A DNA stretch of 47,196 nucleotides. It comes from Streptosporangium nondiastaticum (lineage in GTDB: Bacteria; Actinomycetota; Actinomycetes; Streptomycetales; Streptomycetaceae). The stretch's first letter is position 1, and every line of letters starts with the position of its first letter. The position numbers and the translations under genes were made by a program. The stretch spans positions 1-47,196 of the forward strand of contig NZ_PXWG01000047.1 of assembly GCF_003011965.1 (NCBI RefSeq), in the 5' to 3' direction. Below, one piece after another: positions 1 through 8,766 of this stretch. The notes under the pieces were generated by a model. The model did no database searches. It saw nothing but the letters and a program-made list of their open reading frames with translations, and was not told where the DNA came from.

Positions 1-409
1 GGCCTCCGCCGGCCCCGCGGCGGGCCCGCAGACCCGGGGCTGCGGGGCCTGGGGCGGCTGCCCGCGCCCCGGCTGACCGGGCTCGGCAGCGGACTGCTGA
101 CCACCGTGTGGATGCTCGGGACCGGCTGGCTGGACTCCCGGGCGGGCGGCTCCCCCGCCTTCTACGGGATCTGCTTCCTGCTGGCGGGCACGGTGTGCGC
201 CCTGTGGGTGCGCCCGGCCGACCTGGCCACCGCGCCCGTCGCCGCCCCCATCGCCTTCGCGGTGGGGGCGGTGCCCTTGGTGGACGCCGGGGGCGGCGCG
301 GGCAGCAGGGTCATGGGCCTGGTCACCCTGCTGTCGCTCAACGCGGGCTGGCTCTACGCGGGCACGCTGCTGACCGCGCTCGTCGCGCTCGGCCGCCGGA
401 TCGCGCTCG

Positions 410-1180
<771 letters not shown>

Positions 1181-1181
1181 G

Positions 1182-1205
1182 GCCACCACGCTACGGCGTG
1201 GTGGC
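1182..1205. promoter_or_regulatory. Perfect 10-bp hairpin abutting the ppgK start, with overlapping -10
   Basis: GCCACCACGC and GCGTGGTGGC are perfect complements separated by 4 nt. On the minus strand the structure ends one base before the ppgK ATG. It also contains TAGCGT, which sits where a -10 element for a leaderless ppgK transcript should be. It could terminate or attenuate ispH read-through, occlude ppgK translation on a read-through mRNA, or be a regulator site over the ppgK promoter. Confidence 0.6.
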
Positions 1206-1250
1206 CATGTGCGCAGGGGTGCCCGCGACCGGGTTTCCCGGGCGGCGTCC

Positions 1251-2243
1251 CTAGGCGGACTCGCCCCCGGCCAGCTTCCCGGCCGCCTCCGCGCGCAGGT
1301 CGCGGCGGAGCTCCTTGGGCAAGGAGAAAGTGATGCTCTCCTGGGCGGAGGTGATGGTCTCGACGTCGCCGTAGCCGCGCTGGGCGAGCCACTCCAGGAC
1401 GCCCTCGACGAGGATCTCGGGGACGGAGGCGCCCGAGGTCACGCCGACCGTGGAGACGCCCTCCAGCCAGGCCTCGTCGATCTCCTCGGCGTAGTCCACG
1501 AGGTGCGCGTCCTTGGCGCCGGCGCCCAGGGCGACCTCGACCAGGCGGACGGAGTTCGAGGAGTTCTTCGAGCCGACGACGATCACCAGATCGGCGTCGG
1601 CGCCCATCTGCTTGACCGCGGTCTGCCGGTTCTGCGTGGCGTAGCAGATGTCGTCCGACGGCGGGGAGATCAGGTTGGGGAACTTCTGCTGCAGCGCGCC
1701 GACGGTCTCCATCGTCTCGTCGACCGAGAGGGTGGTCTGGGAGAGCCAGACGACCTTGTCCGGGTCGCGCACCTCGACGCCCGCCACGTCGCCGGGGCCG
1801 TCGACCAGGGTGATGTGGTCGGGCGCCTCGCCGCTGGTGCCGATGACCTCCTCGTGGCCCTCGTGGCCGATCAGGAGGATGTCGTAGTCCTCCTTGGCGA
1901 AGCGGACGGCTTCCTTGTGGACCTTGGTGACCAGCGGGCACGTGGCGTCGATGGTGGCGAGCTTGCCGCGCTCGGCCTCCTCGTGGACGACCGGGGCGAC
2001 GCCGTGCGCGGAGAAGATGACGATGTTGCCCTCGGGCACCTCCGCCGTCTCGTCGACGAAGATCGCGCCCTTCTTCTCCAGGGTCTTCACCACGTATTTG
2101 TTGTGGACGATCTCATGACGCACGTAGACGGGGGCGCCGTACTGCTCCAGGGCCTTCTCGACGGCGATCACGGCGCGGTCCACACCCGCGCAGTAGCCAC
2201 GGGGGGCGGCGAGGAGGACCTTGCGGGCGGTGGGTGCAGTCAT
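1251..2243 (-). CDS. ispH: 4-hydroxy-3-methylbut-2-enyl diphosphate reductase (IspH/LytB)
   Basis: 330 aa, last enzyme of the MEP isoprenoid pathway: reduces HMBPP to IPP and DMAPP with a [4Fe-4S] cluster. The three cluster ligands are present as Cys18 (RGYCAGVD), Cys102 (DATCPLVTKVH) and Cys200 (DDICYATQNRQ), with the expected His (VRHEIVHN, FSAHGV, GHEGHEE) and Glu residues. The frame stays open to 2420 but the family homology starts at MTAPTARKVL. ATG 2243 is preceded at 7 nt by TACGAT, a good leaderless -10; ATG 2252 is the alternative. The gene is divergent from the permease at 2359 and upstream of ppgK. Confidence 0.95.
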   Translation of the reverse strand: MTAPTARKVLLAAPRGYCAGVDRAVIAVEKALEQYGAPVYVRHEIVHNKYVVKTLEKKGAIFVDETAEVPEGNIVIFSAHGVAPVVHEEAERGKLATIDATCPLVTKVHKEAVRFAKEDYDILLIGHEGHEEVIGTSGEAPDHITLVDGPGDVAGVEVRDPDKVVWLSQTTLSVDETMETVGALQQKFPNLISPPSDDICYATQNRQTAVKQMGADADLVIVVGSKNSSNSVRLVEVALGAGAKDAHLVDYAEEIDEAWLEGVSTVGVTSGASVPEILVEGVLEWLAQRGYGDVETITSAQESITFSLPKELRRDLRAEAAGKLAGGESA

Positions 2244-2358
2244 GCCGTCCATCGTAAGGGCCCGCGGTGCCGACCGGCGGCGGGCGGCCGGGTGGGGCAG
2301 GATGACGGAAGCCGCGATTCCGCCAGTTCCGGACTCCGTCATTTCTAGGGGCAAGCCC

Positions 2359-3717
2359 ATGACCGCACCCGTGACCGCAGCGCCCGGCGGCACCGGCGGA
2401 AAGCTCCACCGCACCCTCACCTTCCGCGACCTGGTCGTCTACGGGATGCTCTTCATCGCCCCCATGGCGCCGGTGGGCATCTTCGGCACGCTGGACGCGA
2501 AGTCGCACGGGGCGGTGGCGCTGGTCTACGTCGTCGCGACCGTCGCGATGGCCTTCACGGCCTTCTCGTACGCGCAGATGGTGCGGGTCGCCCCGCAGGC
2601 CGGCTCGGTCTACACCTACGCGCGCGTGGGCCTGGGCGAGGGCGCCGGGTTCGTCGCGGGCTGGATGGCCCTGCTGGACTACCTCCTGATCCCGGCGGTG
2701 GCCTACCTCTTCTCGGGCATCGCGCTGCACGCGCTCGTGCCGTCGGTGTCGCAGTGGGTGTGGACGGCCGTCGCGGTGGCGGTGACGACCGCGCTGAACC
2801 TCGCCGGCGTGCGGACGGCCGCCGTCGTCGGCTTCCTGGTGCTGGCGATGGAGGTCGCCGTCCTGGTGGTCTTCGTCGTCTGCGCGATCTTCGCGCTCTC
2901 GGACCGCGGGGCGCAGCGGGACTGGCTGTCGCCGCTGACCGGCGAGGCCGGCTTCACCACGGGGGCGGTGGTCGCGGCGGTGTCGGTGGCGGTGCTGTCG
3001 TACCTGGGCTTCGACGCGATCGCCGCCTTCGCGGAGGAGGCGGCGGGAGGGTCGGAGCGGGTGGCGCGGGCGGTCCTGACCTGCCTGGTCGTGGCGGGCG
3101 TGCTCTTCGTCGTCCAGACCTACCTGGCGGCGCTGCTGGCCCCCATGTCGCCGGCGGAGCTGGCCGCGAAGCCGGCCGCGCAGGGCTCGGCGTTCTACGA
3201 CACGGTGGACTCGGCCACGGGCCCCTGGCTGCACGACCTGGTGGCGGTCAGCAAGGCCGTCGGGGCGGCGTTCGCGGCGCTGGCCGGGCAGGCCGCGTCG
3301 GGGCGGCTGCTGTTCGCGATGGCCCGCGACCGGAGGCTGCCGGGCGTGCTGTCGAAGGTGGACCGGGCGTCGGGCGTCCCGCGCGTCGCCGTGCTGGGGG
3401 CGGCGGTGGTCAACCTGCTGGCGGCGGTGTGGGCGGCGCGGCGGGACGACGGGCTGGACCGGCTGGTGTCGGTGGTGGACGTGGGGGCGCTGGTGGCCTT
3501 CGCGCTGCTGCACCTGTCGGTGATCGGCTGGTTCGCGGTCCGCGGACGGGGTCGCGAGCTGAGACCCGTACGGCATGTGGTGGTGCCCCTGCTGGGGCTG
3601 GCCGTGGTCATCGCGGTCATCGCCAAGGCATCGGCCACGGCCCAGATCGTGGGCGGGCTGTGGCTGGTGGCGGGGCTGGGGGTGCTGGGGGCGGAGGCGC
3701 TCCGCGGGGATCGCTAG
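2359..3717 (+). CDS. APC-superfamily amino acid permease
   Basis: 452 aa integral membrane transporter with about 12 hydrophobic segments from residue 30 to the C-terminus. The early GMLFIAPMAPVGIFG segment is the TM1 glycine-rich helix break typical of APC amino acid/polyamine transporters. Substrate cannot be read from sequence. ATG 2359 is supported by an AGGGG Shine-Dalgarno 7 nt upstream; ATG 2302 is in frame but lacks one. The last codons and the TAG stop lie inside the first unit of a 53-bp tandem duplication (3691-3796), so the C-terminus may have been changed recently. Confidence 0.85.
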   Translation: MTAPVTAAPGGTGGKLHRTLTFRDLVVYGMLFIAPMAPVGIFGTLDAKSHGAVALVYVVATVAMAFTAFSYAQMVRVAPQAGSVYTYARVGLGEGAGFVAGWMALLDYLLIPAVAYLFSGIALHALVPSVSQWVWTAVAVAVTTALNLAGVRTAAVVGFLVLAMEVAVLVVFVVCAIFALSDRGAQRDWLSPLTGEAGFTTGAVVAAVSVAVLSYLGFDAIAAFAEEAAGGSERVARAVLTCLVVAGVLFVVQTYLAALLAPMSPAELAAKPAAQGSAFYDTVDSATGPWLHDLVAVSKAVGAAFAALAGQAASGRLLFAMARDRRLPGVLSKVDRASGVPRVAVLGAAVVNLLAAVWAARRDDGLDRLVSVVDVGALVAFALLHLSVIGWFAVRGRGRELRPVRHVVVPLLGLAVVIAVIAKASATAQIVGGLWLVAGLGVLGAEALRGDR

Positions 3718-3796
3718 TGCGGGGCTGAGCGGCTTCCGGCACCGCGGAGCCGCTCCGCGGGGATCGCCAGTGCAGGGCTGAGCGGACTCCGGCACC
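3691..3796. repeat. 53-bp imperfect tandem duplication across a stop codon
   Basis: Units 3691-3743 and 3744-3796 differ at about five positions. The first unit carries the end of the permease, including its TAG stop; in the second unit the same position reads CAG, so translation would continue. Both units contain the CCGGCACCGC left arm of the 47-bp intergenic repeat that follows. Confidence 0.85.
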
Positions 3797-3835
3797 GCCG
3801 GACCGCGCCGCGGTGGTTGCGCGCCGCTGCGGCGG
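3789..3835 (+). repeat. 47-bp intergenic repeat, copy A
   Basis: Left arm CCGGCACCGCCGG, 21-nt spacer, right arm GCCGCTGCGGCGG. Each arm is itself a small hairpin (CCGGC-ACC-GCCGG and CGCCG-CTG-CGGCG). Same length and layout as copies B, C, E, F, H and I. It lies between the permease and xseA. Confidence 0.85.
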
Positions 3836-3936
3836 TCTTGAGAGGCCGGGCCTCTCAACCGATGGCCGAAGCGCCGGCGGAATACGCGGCGAACCGGACC
3901 CGTACGGTGTCAGCGCCCCCCACTACGCTCGCCCTC

Positions 3937-5181
3937 ATGGCCCTCAACACGTCCCCCGAAGCCCCCGTCCCCGTCGGGCAGGTGTCGCGGCTCATCGGCG
4001 GCTGGATCGACCGGCTCGGCGCGGTGTGGGTCGAGGGGCAGATCACGCAGATCTCCCGCCGCCCGGGCGCCGGCGTCGTCTTCCTGACGCTGCGCGACCC
4101 GGCGCACGACATCTCGCTGTCCGTCACCTGCTACCGCGCGGTCTTCGACCGGGTGGCCGACATCGTCGCGGAGGGCGCGCGCGTCGTCGTGCACGCCAAG
4201 CCGGAGTGGTACGCGCCGCGCGGCCAGCTGTCCCTGCGGGCGGCGGAGATCCGGCCGGTGGGCGTCGGGGAGCTGCTGGCGCGGCTGGAGCAGCTGAAGC
4301 GGTCCCTCACCGCGGAGGGCCTGTTCGCGGCGGACCGCAAGCGGCCGCTGCCGTTCCTGCCGCAGCTGATCGGCCTGGTGTGCGGCCGGGCCTCGGCCGC
4401 CGAGCGGGACGTCCTGGAGAACGCCCGGCACCGCTGGCCCGCGGTCCGCTTCGAGGTCCGCAACGTGCCCGTGCAGGGCGTCCACGCGGTGCCGCGCGTC
4501 ATCGAGGCCGTCGAGGAGCTCGACAGGGCCCCGGACGTGGACGTGATCATCGTGGCGCGCGGCGGCGGCAGCGTGGAGGACCTGCTGCCGTTCTCGGACG
4601 AGCGCCTGGTCCGCTCCGTGGCCGCGTGCCGCACCCCGGTGGTGTCGGCGATCGGCCACGAGCCGGACTCGCCGCTGCTGGACCTGGTCGCCGACCTGCG
4701 TGCGTCGACGCCGACGGACGCGGCGAAGCGCGTCGTGCCGGACGTCGGCGAGGAGCTGGCCCGCGTCCGCCAGCTGCGCGAGCGGGCCCTGCGCTGCGTC
4801 ACGGCGCACCTGGACCGCGAGGAGCGCGGCCTGGCGTCCGTACGGGCCCGGCCGTGCGTGCAGCGCCCGCAGCGGATGGTGGAGGAGCGCGAGGCCCACG
4901 TCGAGGCGCTCACCGACCGGGCCCGCCGCACCCTGGGCCACCTGCTGGACCGCGCGGACTCGGAGCTGTCGCACACGCACGCGCGCGTGGTGGCCCTCTC
5001 CCCGGCGGCGACGCTGCGCCGGGGCTACGCCGTGCTGCAGCACGCGGACGGCTCGGTGGTGCGGGCCGCGGCGGAGGTGAGCGCGGACGAGGAGCTGCGG
5101 GCCCGGGTCGCGGAGGGCGAGTTCACGGTGCGGCCGGTCACCGGCTCCGCCGCGGGGCCCGCTGTCGGACCCCCCGCATAG
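3937..5181 (+). CDS. xseA: Exodeoxyribonuclease VII large subunit
   Basis: 414 aa catalytic subunit of exonuclease VII, which degrades single-stranded DNA from both ends. Residues 10-105 form the OB-fold DNA-binding domain; the rest is the Exo VII large-subunit domain. GRASAAERDVLENA near residue 155, RGGGSVEDLLPFSDERL near 208 and AIGHEPDSPLLDLVADLRAS near 240 match the family's conserved blocks. The frame is open upstream to 3817 but conservation begins at 3937, where TACGCT ends 7 nt before the ATG, predicting a leaderless mRNA. xseB starts 10 bp after the stop, so the two subunits are encoded together. Confidence 0.95.
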   Translation: MALNTSPEAPVPVGQVSRLIGGWIDRLGAVWVEGQITQISRRPGAGVVFLTLRDPAHDISLSVTCYRAVFDRVADIVAEGARVVVHAKPEWYAPRGQLSLRAAEIRPVGVGELLARLEQLKRSLTAEGLFAADRKRPLPFLPQLIGLVCGRASAAERDVLENARHRWPAVRFEVRNVPVQGVHAVPRVIEAVEELDRAPDVDVIIVARGGGSVEDLLPFSDERLVRSVAACRTPVVSAIGHEPDSPLLDLVADLRASTPTDAAKRVVPDVGEELARVRQLRERALRCVTAHLDREERGLASVRARPCVQRPQRMVEEREAHVEALTDRARRTLGHLLDRADSELSHTHARVVALSPAATLRRGYAVLQHADGSVVRAAAEVSADEELRARVAEGEFTVRPVTGSAAGPAVGPPA

Positions 5182-5184
5182 GCT
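5179..5184 (+). promoter_or_regulatory. Predicted -10 of leaderless xseB, containing the xseA stop codon
   Basis: TAGGCT fits the TANNNT -10 pattern and ends exactly 7 nt before the xseB ATG at 5192. Its first three bases are the xseA stop codon. The same GGTGGCC heptamer joins -10 and start codon here and at ppgK. Confidence 0.5.
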
Positions 5185-5191
5185 GGTGGCC

Positions 5192-5476
5192 ATGGCGACG
5201 ACAACGGATGCGGCGACGAATGCGCTGGGGTACGAGCAGGCTCGCGACGAGCTGATCGAGGTCGTGCGCCGCCTGGAGGCGGGCGGCACGACGCTGGAGG
5301 AGTCGCTGGCCCTGTGGGAGCGGGGCGAGGAGCTGTCGAGGGTGTGCCGGCGCTGGCTGGAGGGCGCGCGGGCCCGGCTGGACGCGGCGCTGGCCTCGGA
5401 GGAATCAGAAGAGGCAGCAGAGGCGGCGGCGGAAGCGGCCGGGGGCGGCTCGGAGGGCTCCGAAGAGCAGGCCTGA
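5192..5476 (+). CDS. xseB: Exodeoxyribonuclease VII small subunit
   Basis: 94 aa partner of XseA. The N-terminal 60 residues form the helical hairpin typical of XseB, with the motif LGYEQARDELIEVVRRLE followed by LEESLALWERGEEL and a basic RLD-containing end. The C-terminal 30 residues are an acidic low-complexity tail of Glu, Ala, Ser and Gly. ATG 5192 is preferred to the in-frame GTG 5186 because of the -10-like TAGGCT 7 nt upstream and the family N-terminus. Confidence 0.93.
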   Translation: MATTTDAATNALGYEQARDELIEVVRRLEAGGTTLEESLALWERGEELSRVCRRWLEGARARLDAALASEESEEAAEAAAEAAGGGSEGSEEQA

Positions 5477-5531
5477 CCAGGCCTTACGTCATCACGGGCG
5501 GAGAGGCCCGGCGACCCCCGGCCGCCACTTG

Positions 5532-5571
5532 TTGAAGTTTCAGTTGAATTTTCATCCACTTGTCGTACAGT
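5532..5571 (+). promoter_or_regulatory. Promoter with tandem 12-bp operator for the nitroreductase gene
   Basis: Two tandem 12-mers (5532-5543 and 5544-5555, 10 of 12 identical) each contain a short palindrome TGAA-NN-TTCA. The second overlaps a -35-like TTGAAT (5544-5549), which is 16 bp from a -10-like TACAGT (5566-5571). The AT-rich composition stands out. The layout suggests repression by a dimeric regulator, possibly of MarR type (inference). Confidence 0.6.
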
Positions 5572-5614
5572 GGGGAGCGCAAGCCTCCCCGTTTCACACG
5601 CAAGTAGGTGCCCC

Positions 5615-6208
5615 ATGTCCCTCGCCCTCGACTCCGCCGCTCAGGACCTGCTCTTCCGCGAGGCCCACACGGCCGGCGCCTTCTCCGCCGAGCCGGTGAC
5701 CGACGAGCAGATCCAGGCGATCTACGACCTGGTGAAGTACGCCCCCACCGCGTTCAACCAGTCGCCGCTGCGCATCGTGCTGATCCGCTCCGAGGAGGCC
5801 CGCGAGCGCCTCGCGCCCCTCATGGCCGAGGGCAACCGCGACAAGACCGTGAAGGCCCCGCTCGTCGCGATCCTCGCCACGGACAACGAGTTCCACGAGG
5901 AGCTGCCGACGCTGTTCCCGGCCTTCCCGCAGGCCAAGGACGTGTTCTTCGCGGAGCGCCCCGTCCGCGAGAAGTCCGCCGCGGCCAACGGCGCGCTGCA
6001 GGCCGGCTACTTCATCCTGGGCATCCGCGCGGCCGGCCTGGCCGCCGGCCCGATGACCGGCTTCGACTTCGCGGGCGTCCAGAAGGAGTTCCTGGACGAC
6101 GACCACACGCCGCTGATGATCGTCAACATCGGCAAGCCGGCCGAGGAGGGCGCCTACCGCCCGCGCTCGCCGCGCCTGTCCTACGAGCAGGTCGTCACCA
6201 CCGTCTGA
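5615..6208 (+). CDS. Nitroreductase-family NADH/FMN oxidoreductase (malonic semialdehyde reductase-like)
   Basis: 197 aa flavoprotein of the nitroreductase fold. It resembles the RutE-type malonic semialdehyde reductase subgroup: an N-terminal helix followed by PVTDEQIQAIYDLVKYAPTA, the FMN-contacting FNQSPLRIV segment, an AAANGALQAGYFILGIRAAGL core helix and GPMTGFD. The physiological substrate is uncertain. The start has an AGTAGGTG Shine-Dalgarno and lies 44 nt downstream of the predicted -10. A tandem palindromic operator suggests induction by a small molecule, perhaps an electrophile or aldehyde. It is convergent with the DUF4245 gene across a hairpin. Confidence 0.85.
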   Translation: MSLALDSAAQDLLFREAHTAGAFSAEPVTDEQIQAIYDLVKYAPTAFNQSPLRIVLIRSEEARERLAPLMAEGNRDKTVKAPLVAILATDNEFHEELPTLFPAFPQAKDVFFAERPVREKSAAANGALQAGYFILGIRAAGLAAGPMTGFDFAGVQKEFLDDDHTPLMIVNIGKPAEEGAYRPRSPRLSYEQVVTTV

Positions 6209-6244
6209 GCCCCGCGCCCAGCCCCGCGCTCAGCCCTGCACCCG

Positions 6245-6270
6245 GTCCCGCGCCCAGTCCGGCGCGGGAC
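6245..6270. terminator. Hairpin between convergent genes
   Basis: GTCCCGCGCC and GGCGCGGGAC form a perfect 10-bp stem around a 6-nt loop. It lies between the stops of the nitroreductase (6208) and the DUF4245 gene (6296) and can serve both directions. No U-tract, as is usual in Streptomyces. Confidence 0.7.
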
Positions 6271-6295
6271 ACCGGCAGCACCCGGCCGTCGCGCT

Positions 6296-6871
6296 CTAGC
6301 CGTTCCCGGCGCCCTTCACGGCGCCCTTCTCGGCCTTGAGCGCGGCGGCCATCTGCATGAGCCGCTCGTGGGAGGCGGTCCCGGTGACGACCGTGGTCAC
6401 GCCCTTCTCCTCCCGCACCAGCGCGTTGTACTTCCCGCCCTCGTACTGCCGCCACGTGGCATCGCCGACGCGCTGCGTCTTCGGCGTCTTCACCGCGCGC
6501 TGACTCGCGTCGTCGATGAAGGCCCCGGGCGGCCCGTCGCTCTGCTCCACGGCCACGTACTCGGTGTCCGGGTCGAGGAAGCCCAGGTGCCAGACGGAAC
6601 CCTCCTTGCCGCCCGCCTTGTACGAGACGGAGGTGGCGCGCCAGTCGCCGCCGAGCCCGGCGGGGGCCGCGACCGGGTACGGCGCCGCGCGCCGTGCCGT
6701 GTCGAGCTCGACCCGGTAGTCGACGGTGCGCACCGGGTCCTTGTTCTCGTCGTGCGGGATGAAGACATAGCTGACGAAGGCCACGGGGATCACCGCCGCC
6801 ATCGCGAGCATCATGTTCCGTACGGTCTGCGCCTTGGGATTCCTACCTGCCACGCCCCCATCGTCCCCCAT
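6296..6871 (-). CDS. DUF4245-type membrane-anchored protein
   Basis: 191 aa. A short cytoplasmic N-terminus, one hydrophobic segment at about residues 19-38 (MMLAMAAVIPVAFVSYVF), then an extracytoplasmic domain with DYRVELDTARRAAPYPV and LGGDWRATSVSY, which I recognise as DUF4245 of actinobacteria. Function is unknown. It is divergent from glpX, as in other streptomycetes. A GTG at 6853 is an alternative start closer to the conserved N-terminus and has a G-rich stretch just before it. Confidence 0.75.
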   Translation of the reverse strand: MGDDGGVAGRNPKAQTVRNMMLAMAAVIPVAFVSYVFIPHDENKDPVRTVDYRVELDTARRAAPYPVAAPAGLGGDWRATSVSYKAGGKEGSVWHLGFLDPDTEYVAVEQSDGPPGAFIDDASQRAVKTPKTQRVGDATWRQYEGGKYNALVREEKGVTTVVTGTASHERLMQMAAALKAEKGAVKGAGNG

Positions 6872-6934
6872 GGCCGGCCCGATCTTCCGGCGGCCCCTCC
6901 GGGAGCCTTGACGCCGCTCATGCGTGGGGCCCCC

Positions 6935-6955
6935 TGCTCACTCTCGCAGTGAGCA
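6935..6955. promoter_or_regulatory. Perfect palindrome in the DUF4245/glpX divergent promoter region
   Basis: TGCTCACT and AGTGAGCA flank CTCGC, an 8-bp perfect inverted repeat, in the 171-bp gap between divergent starts at 6871 and 7043. A bound regulator here could control both genes; a transcript hairpin is the other reading. Confidence 0.5.
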
Positions 6956-7042
6956 GATAAAGTCATCAGCACCCTCACCTTCTGCCCCTTTCGGGGGAGA
7001 GGGGTCCCTGCGGCCGTCGCCGTACAGAAAGGTTGCGCTCCG

Positions 7043-8074
7043 ATGACCGAGCATCATCTGCCGTCCCAGCTCGAGGTCAGCCCCGAGGCCCCCGACCGCA
7101 ACCTCGCCCTGGAGCTCGTCCGGGTCACCGAAGCAGGCGCCATGGCATCGGGCCGCTGGGTCGGCCGGGGTGACAAGAACGGCGCGGACGGTGCCGCGGT
7201 CAAGGCCATGCGCGCGCTCATCGGCACCGTGTCGATGAACGGCGTCGTCGTCATCGGCGAGGGCGAGAAGGACAACGCCCCCATGCTCTACAACGGCGAG
7301 CGCGTGGGCGACGGCACCGGTGCGGAGTGCGACGTCGCCGTCGACCCGGTGGACGGCACGACCCTCACCGCCAAGGGCATGGCCAACGCCGTGTCCGTGA
7401 TGGCCGTCGCCGACCGCGGCACCATGTTCGACCCGTCCGCGGTGTTCTACATGGACAAGCTGGTCACCGGCCCCGAGGCGGCCGACTTCGTCGACATCAC
7501 CGCGCCGGTCGCGGTCAACATCCGCCGGATCGCCAAGGCGAAGCACTCCTCGCCCGAGGACGTCACCGTCGTCGTCCTGGACCGGCCCCGCCACGACGGC
7601 CTGGTCAAGGAGATCCGCGAGGCGGGCGCCCGCATCAAGTTCATCGCCGACGGCGACGTCGCCGGCGCGATCATGGCGGCCCGCGAGGGCACCGGCGTGG
7701 ACCTGCTGCTGGGCATCGGCGGCACGCCGGAGGGCATCATCGCGGCCTGCGCGATGAAGTGCATGGGCGGCACCATCCAGGCCCGGCTGTGGCCGAAGGA
7801 CGACGAGGAGCGGCAGCGCGCGATCGACGCGGGCCATGACCTCGACCGCGTCCTGGAGACGAACGACCTCGTCAGCGGCGAGAACGTGTTCTTCGTGGCG
7901 ACCGGCATCACCGACGGCGAGCTGCTGCGCGGGGTGCGGTACCGCGCGGAGACGGCGACGACGCAGTCGCTGGTGATGCGGTCGAAGTCGGGCACGATCC
8001 GGCAGATCGACTCCACGCACCGCCTTTCGAAGCTTCGCGCTTACAGCACGGTGGACTTCGAGCGTCCCAGCTGA
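7043..8074 (+). CDS. glpX: Class II fructose-1,6-bisphosphatase
   Basis: 343 aa cytoplasmic gluconeogenic enzyme converting fructose-1,6-bisphosphate to fructose-6-phosphate with a divalent metal. The metal/phosphate motif DPVDGTT is near residue 102, preceded by VVIGEGEKDNAPML with the conserved Glu residues. GGTPEGI (near 232) and the C-terminal TGITDGELLRGV segment also match GlpX. The start is the ATG at 7043 with an AAAGG Shine-Dalgarno 9 nt upstream. A 22-bp hairpin follows the gene. Confidence 0.95.
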   Translation: MTEHHLPSQLEVSPEAPDRNLALELVRVTEAGAMASGRWVGRGDKNGADGAAVKAMRALIGTVSMNGVVVIGEGEKDNAPMLYNGERVGDGTGAECDVAVDPVDGTTLTAKGMANAVSVMAVADRGTMFDPSAVFYMDKLVTGPEAADFVDITAPVAVNIRRIAKAKHSSPEDVTVVVLDRPRHDGLVKEIREAGARIKFIADGDVAGAIMAAREGTGVDLLLGIGGTPEGIIAACAMKCMGGTIQARLWPKDDEERQRAIDAGHDLDRVLETNDLVSGENVFFVATGITDGELLRGVRYRAETATTQSLVMRSKSGTIRQIDSTHRLSKLRAYSTVDFERPS

Positions 8075-8105
8075 CGCCCCGCGGGCGGCCCGCTCCGCCC
8101 CGTGC

Positions 8106-8153
8106 CCTCGATCGCCGGGCAGGCTCAATCCTGAGCCTGCCCGGCGATCGAGG
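8106..8153. terminator. Strong bidirectional terminator between glpX and wblI
   Basis: A perfect 22-bp stem (8106-8127 with 8132-8153) closed by a 4-nt ATCC loop lies between the convergent stops at 8074 and 8180. Its perfect symmetry means it works in both directions. Confidence 0.9.
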
Positions 8154-8179
8154 ACGTCAGCCCCCGCAGATCACGGAAT

Positions 8180-8539
8180 TCAGCCCGCGGCAGCGACCCG
8201 CGTGGCGCGCGCCAGCTCCGCCTCGCGGCGGCGCCGGCGGGCCAGCACCACCCGGCGCTCGGCGGCGGTCAGACCGCCCCACACCCCGTAAGGCTCCGGC
8301 TGCAGCAAGGCGTGCTCGCGGCACTCGACCATCACGGGGCATCGCGCGCACACGCGCTTGGCCGCCTCTTCACGCGACAAGCGGGCAGCCGTCGGCTCCT
8401 TGGATGGTGCGAAGAAGAGCCCGGCTTCATCCCGGCGGCACACCGCCTCCGAATGCCAGGGGCCGGCCTGATCCCGCGCGGACGAAATCCGCGGGGACGG
8501 TACGGCGGCTTCCTGCAGGGGCTGATGCGGTAGCAGCAC
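8180..8539 (-). CDS. wblI: WhiB-like [4Fe-4S] transcription factor
   Basis: 119 aa WhiB-family regulator; these proteins bind an iron-sulfur cluster and partner the principal sigma factor. The four cluster cysteines are Cys34, Cys64, Cys67 and Cys73 (CxxC plus flanking Cys), followed by the GVWGG turn at 85-89 and a basic Arg-rich tail that contacts DNA. The GTG start is preceded by AGGAGT at 6 nt. The name wblI rests on the neighbourhood (glpX on one side, DUF1707 and class I fumarase on the other), which matches my memory of S. coelicolor SCO5046. The 227 bp upstream hold its promoter but I see no clear element. Confidence 0.85.
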   Translation of the reverse strand: MLLPHQPLQEAAVPSPRISSARDQAGPWHSEAVCRRDEAGLFFAPSKEPTAARLSREEAAKRVCARCPVMVECREHALLQPEPYGVWGGLTAAERRVVLARRRRREAELARATRVAAAG

Positions 8540-8766
8540 GGTCTACTCCTGACGACGGCTTTTGCTTGGCCGGTTGAGTCACCCTTGCCCGCCTCCACTG
8601 CGCACGGCCATTCGCACCGGCAGCCGTACGAGAGACGATGCACCAAGCTTTACCCGCTGTGCGCGTGCTTATTCACACCGTTGCCATGAGCGGAACGCGG
8701 TAACCCGCAGTAAGTTTCCGGCAACAGGCCGCGCGGGGCTCCTGAGGGCCGCCGCGCGGACCGCCA

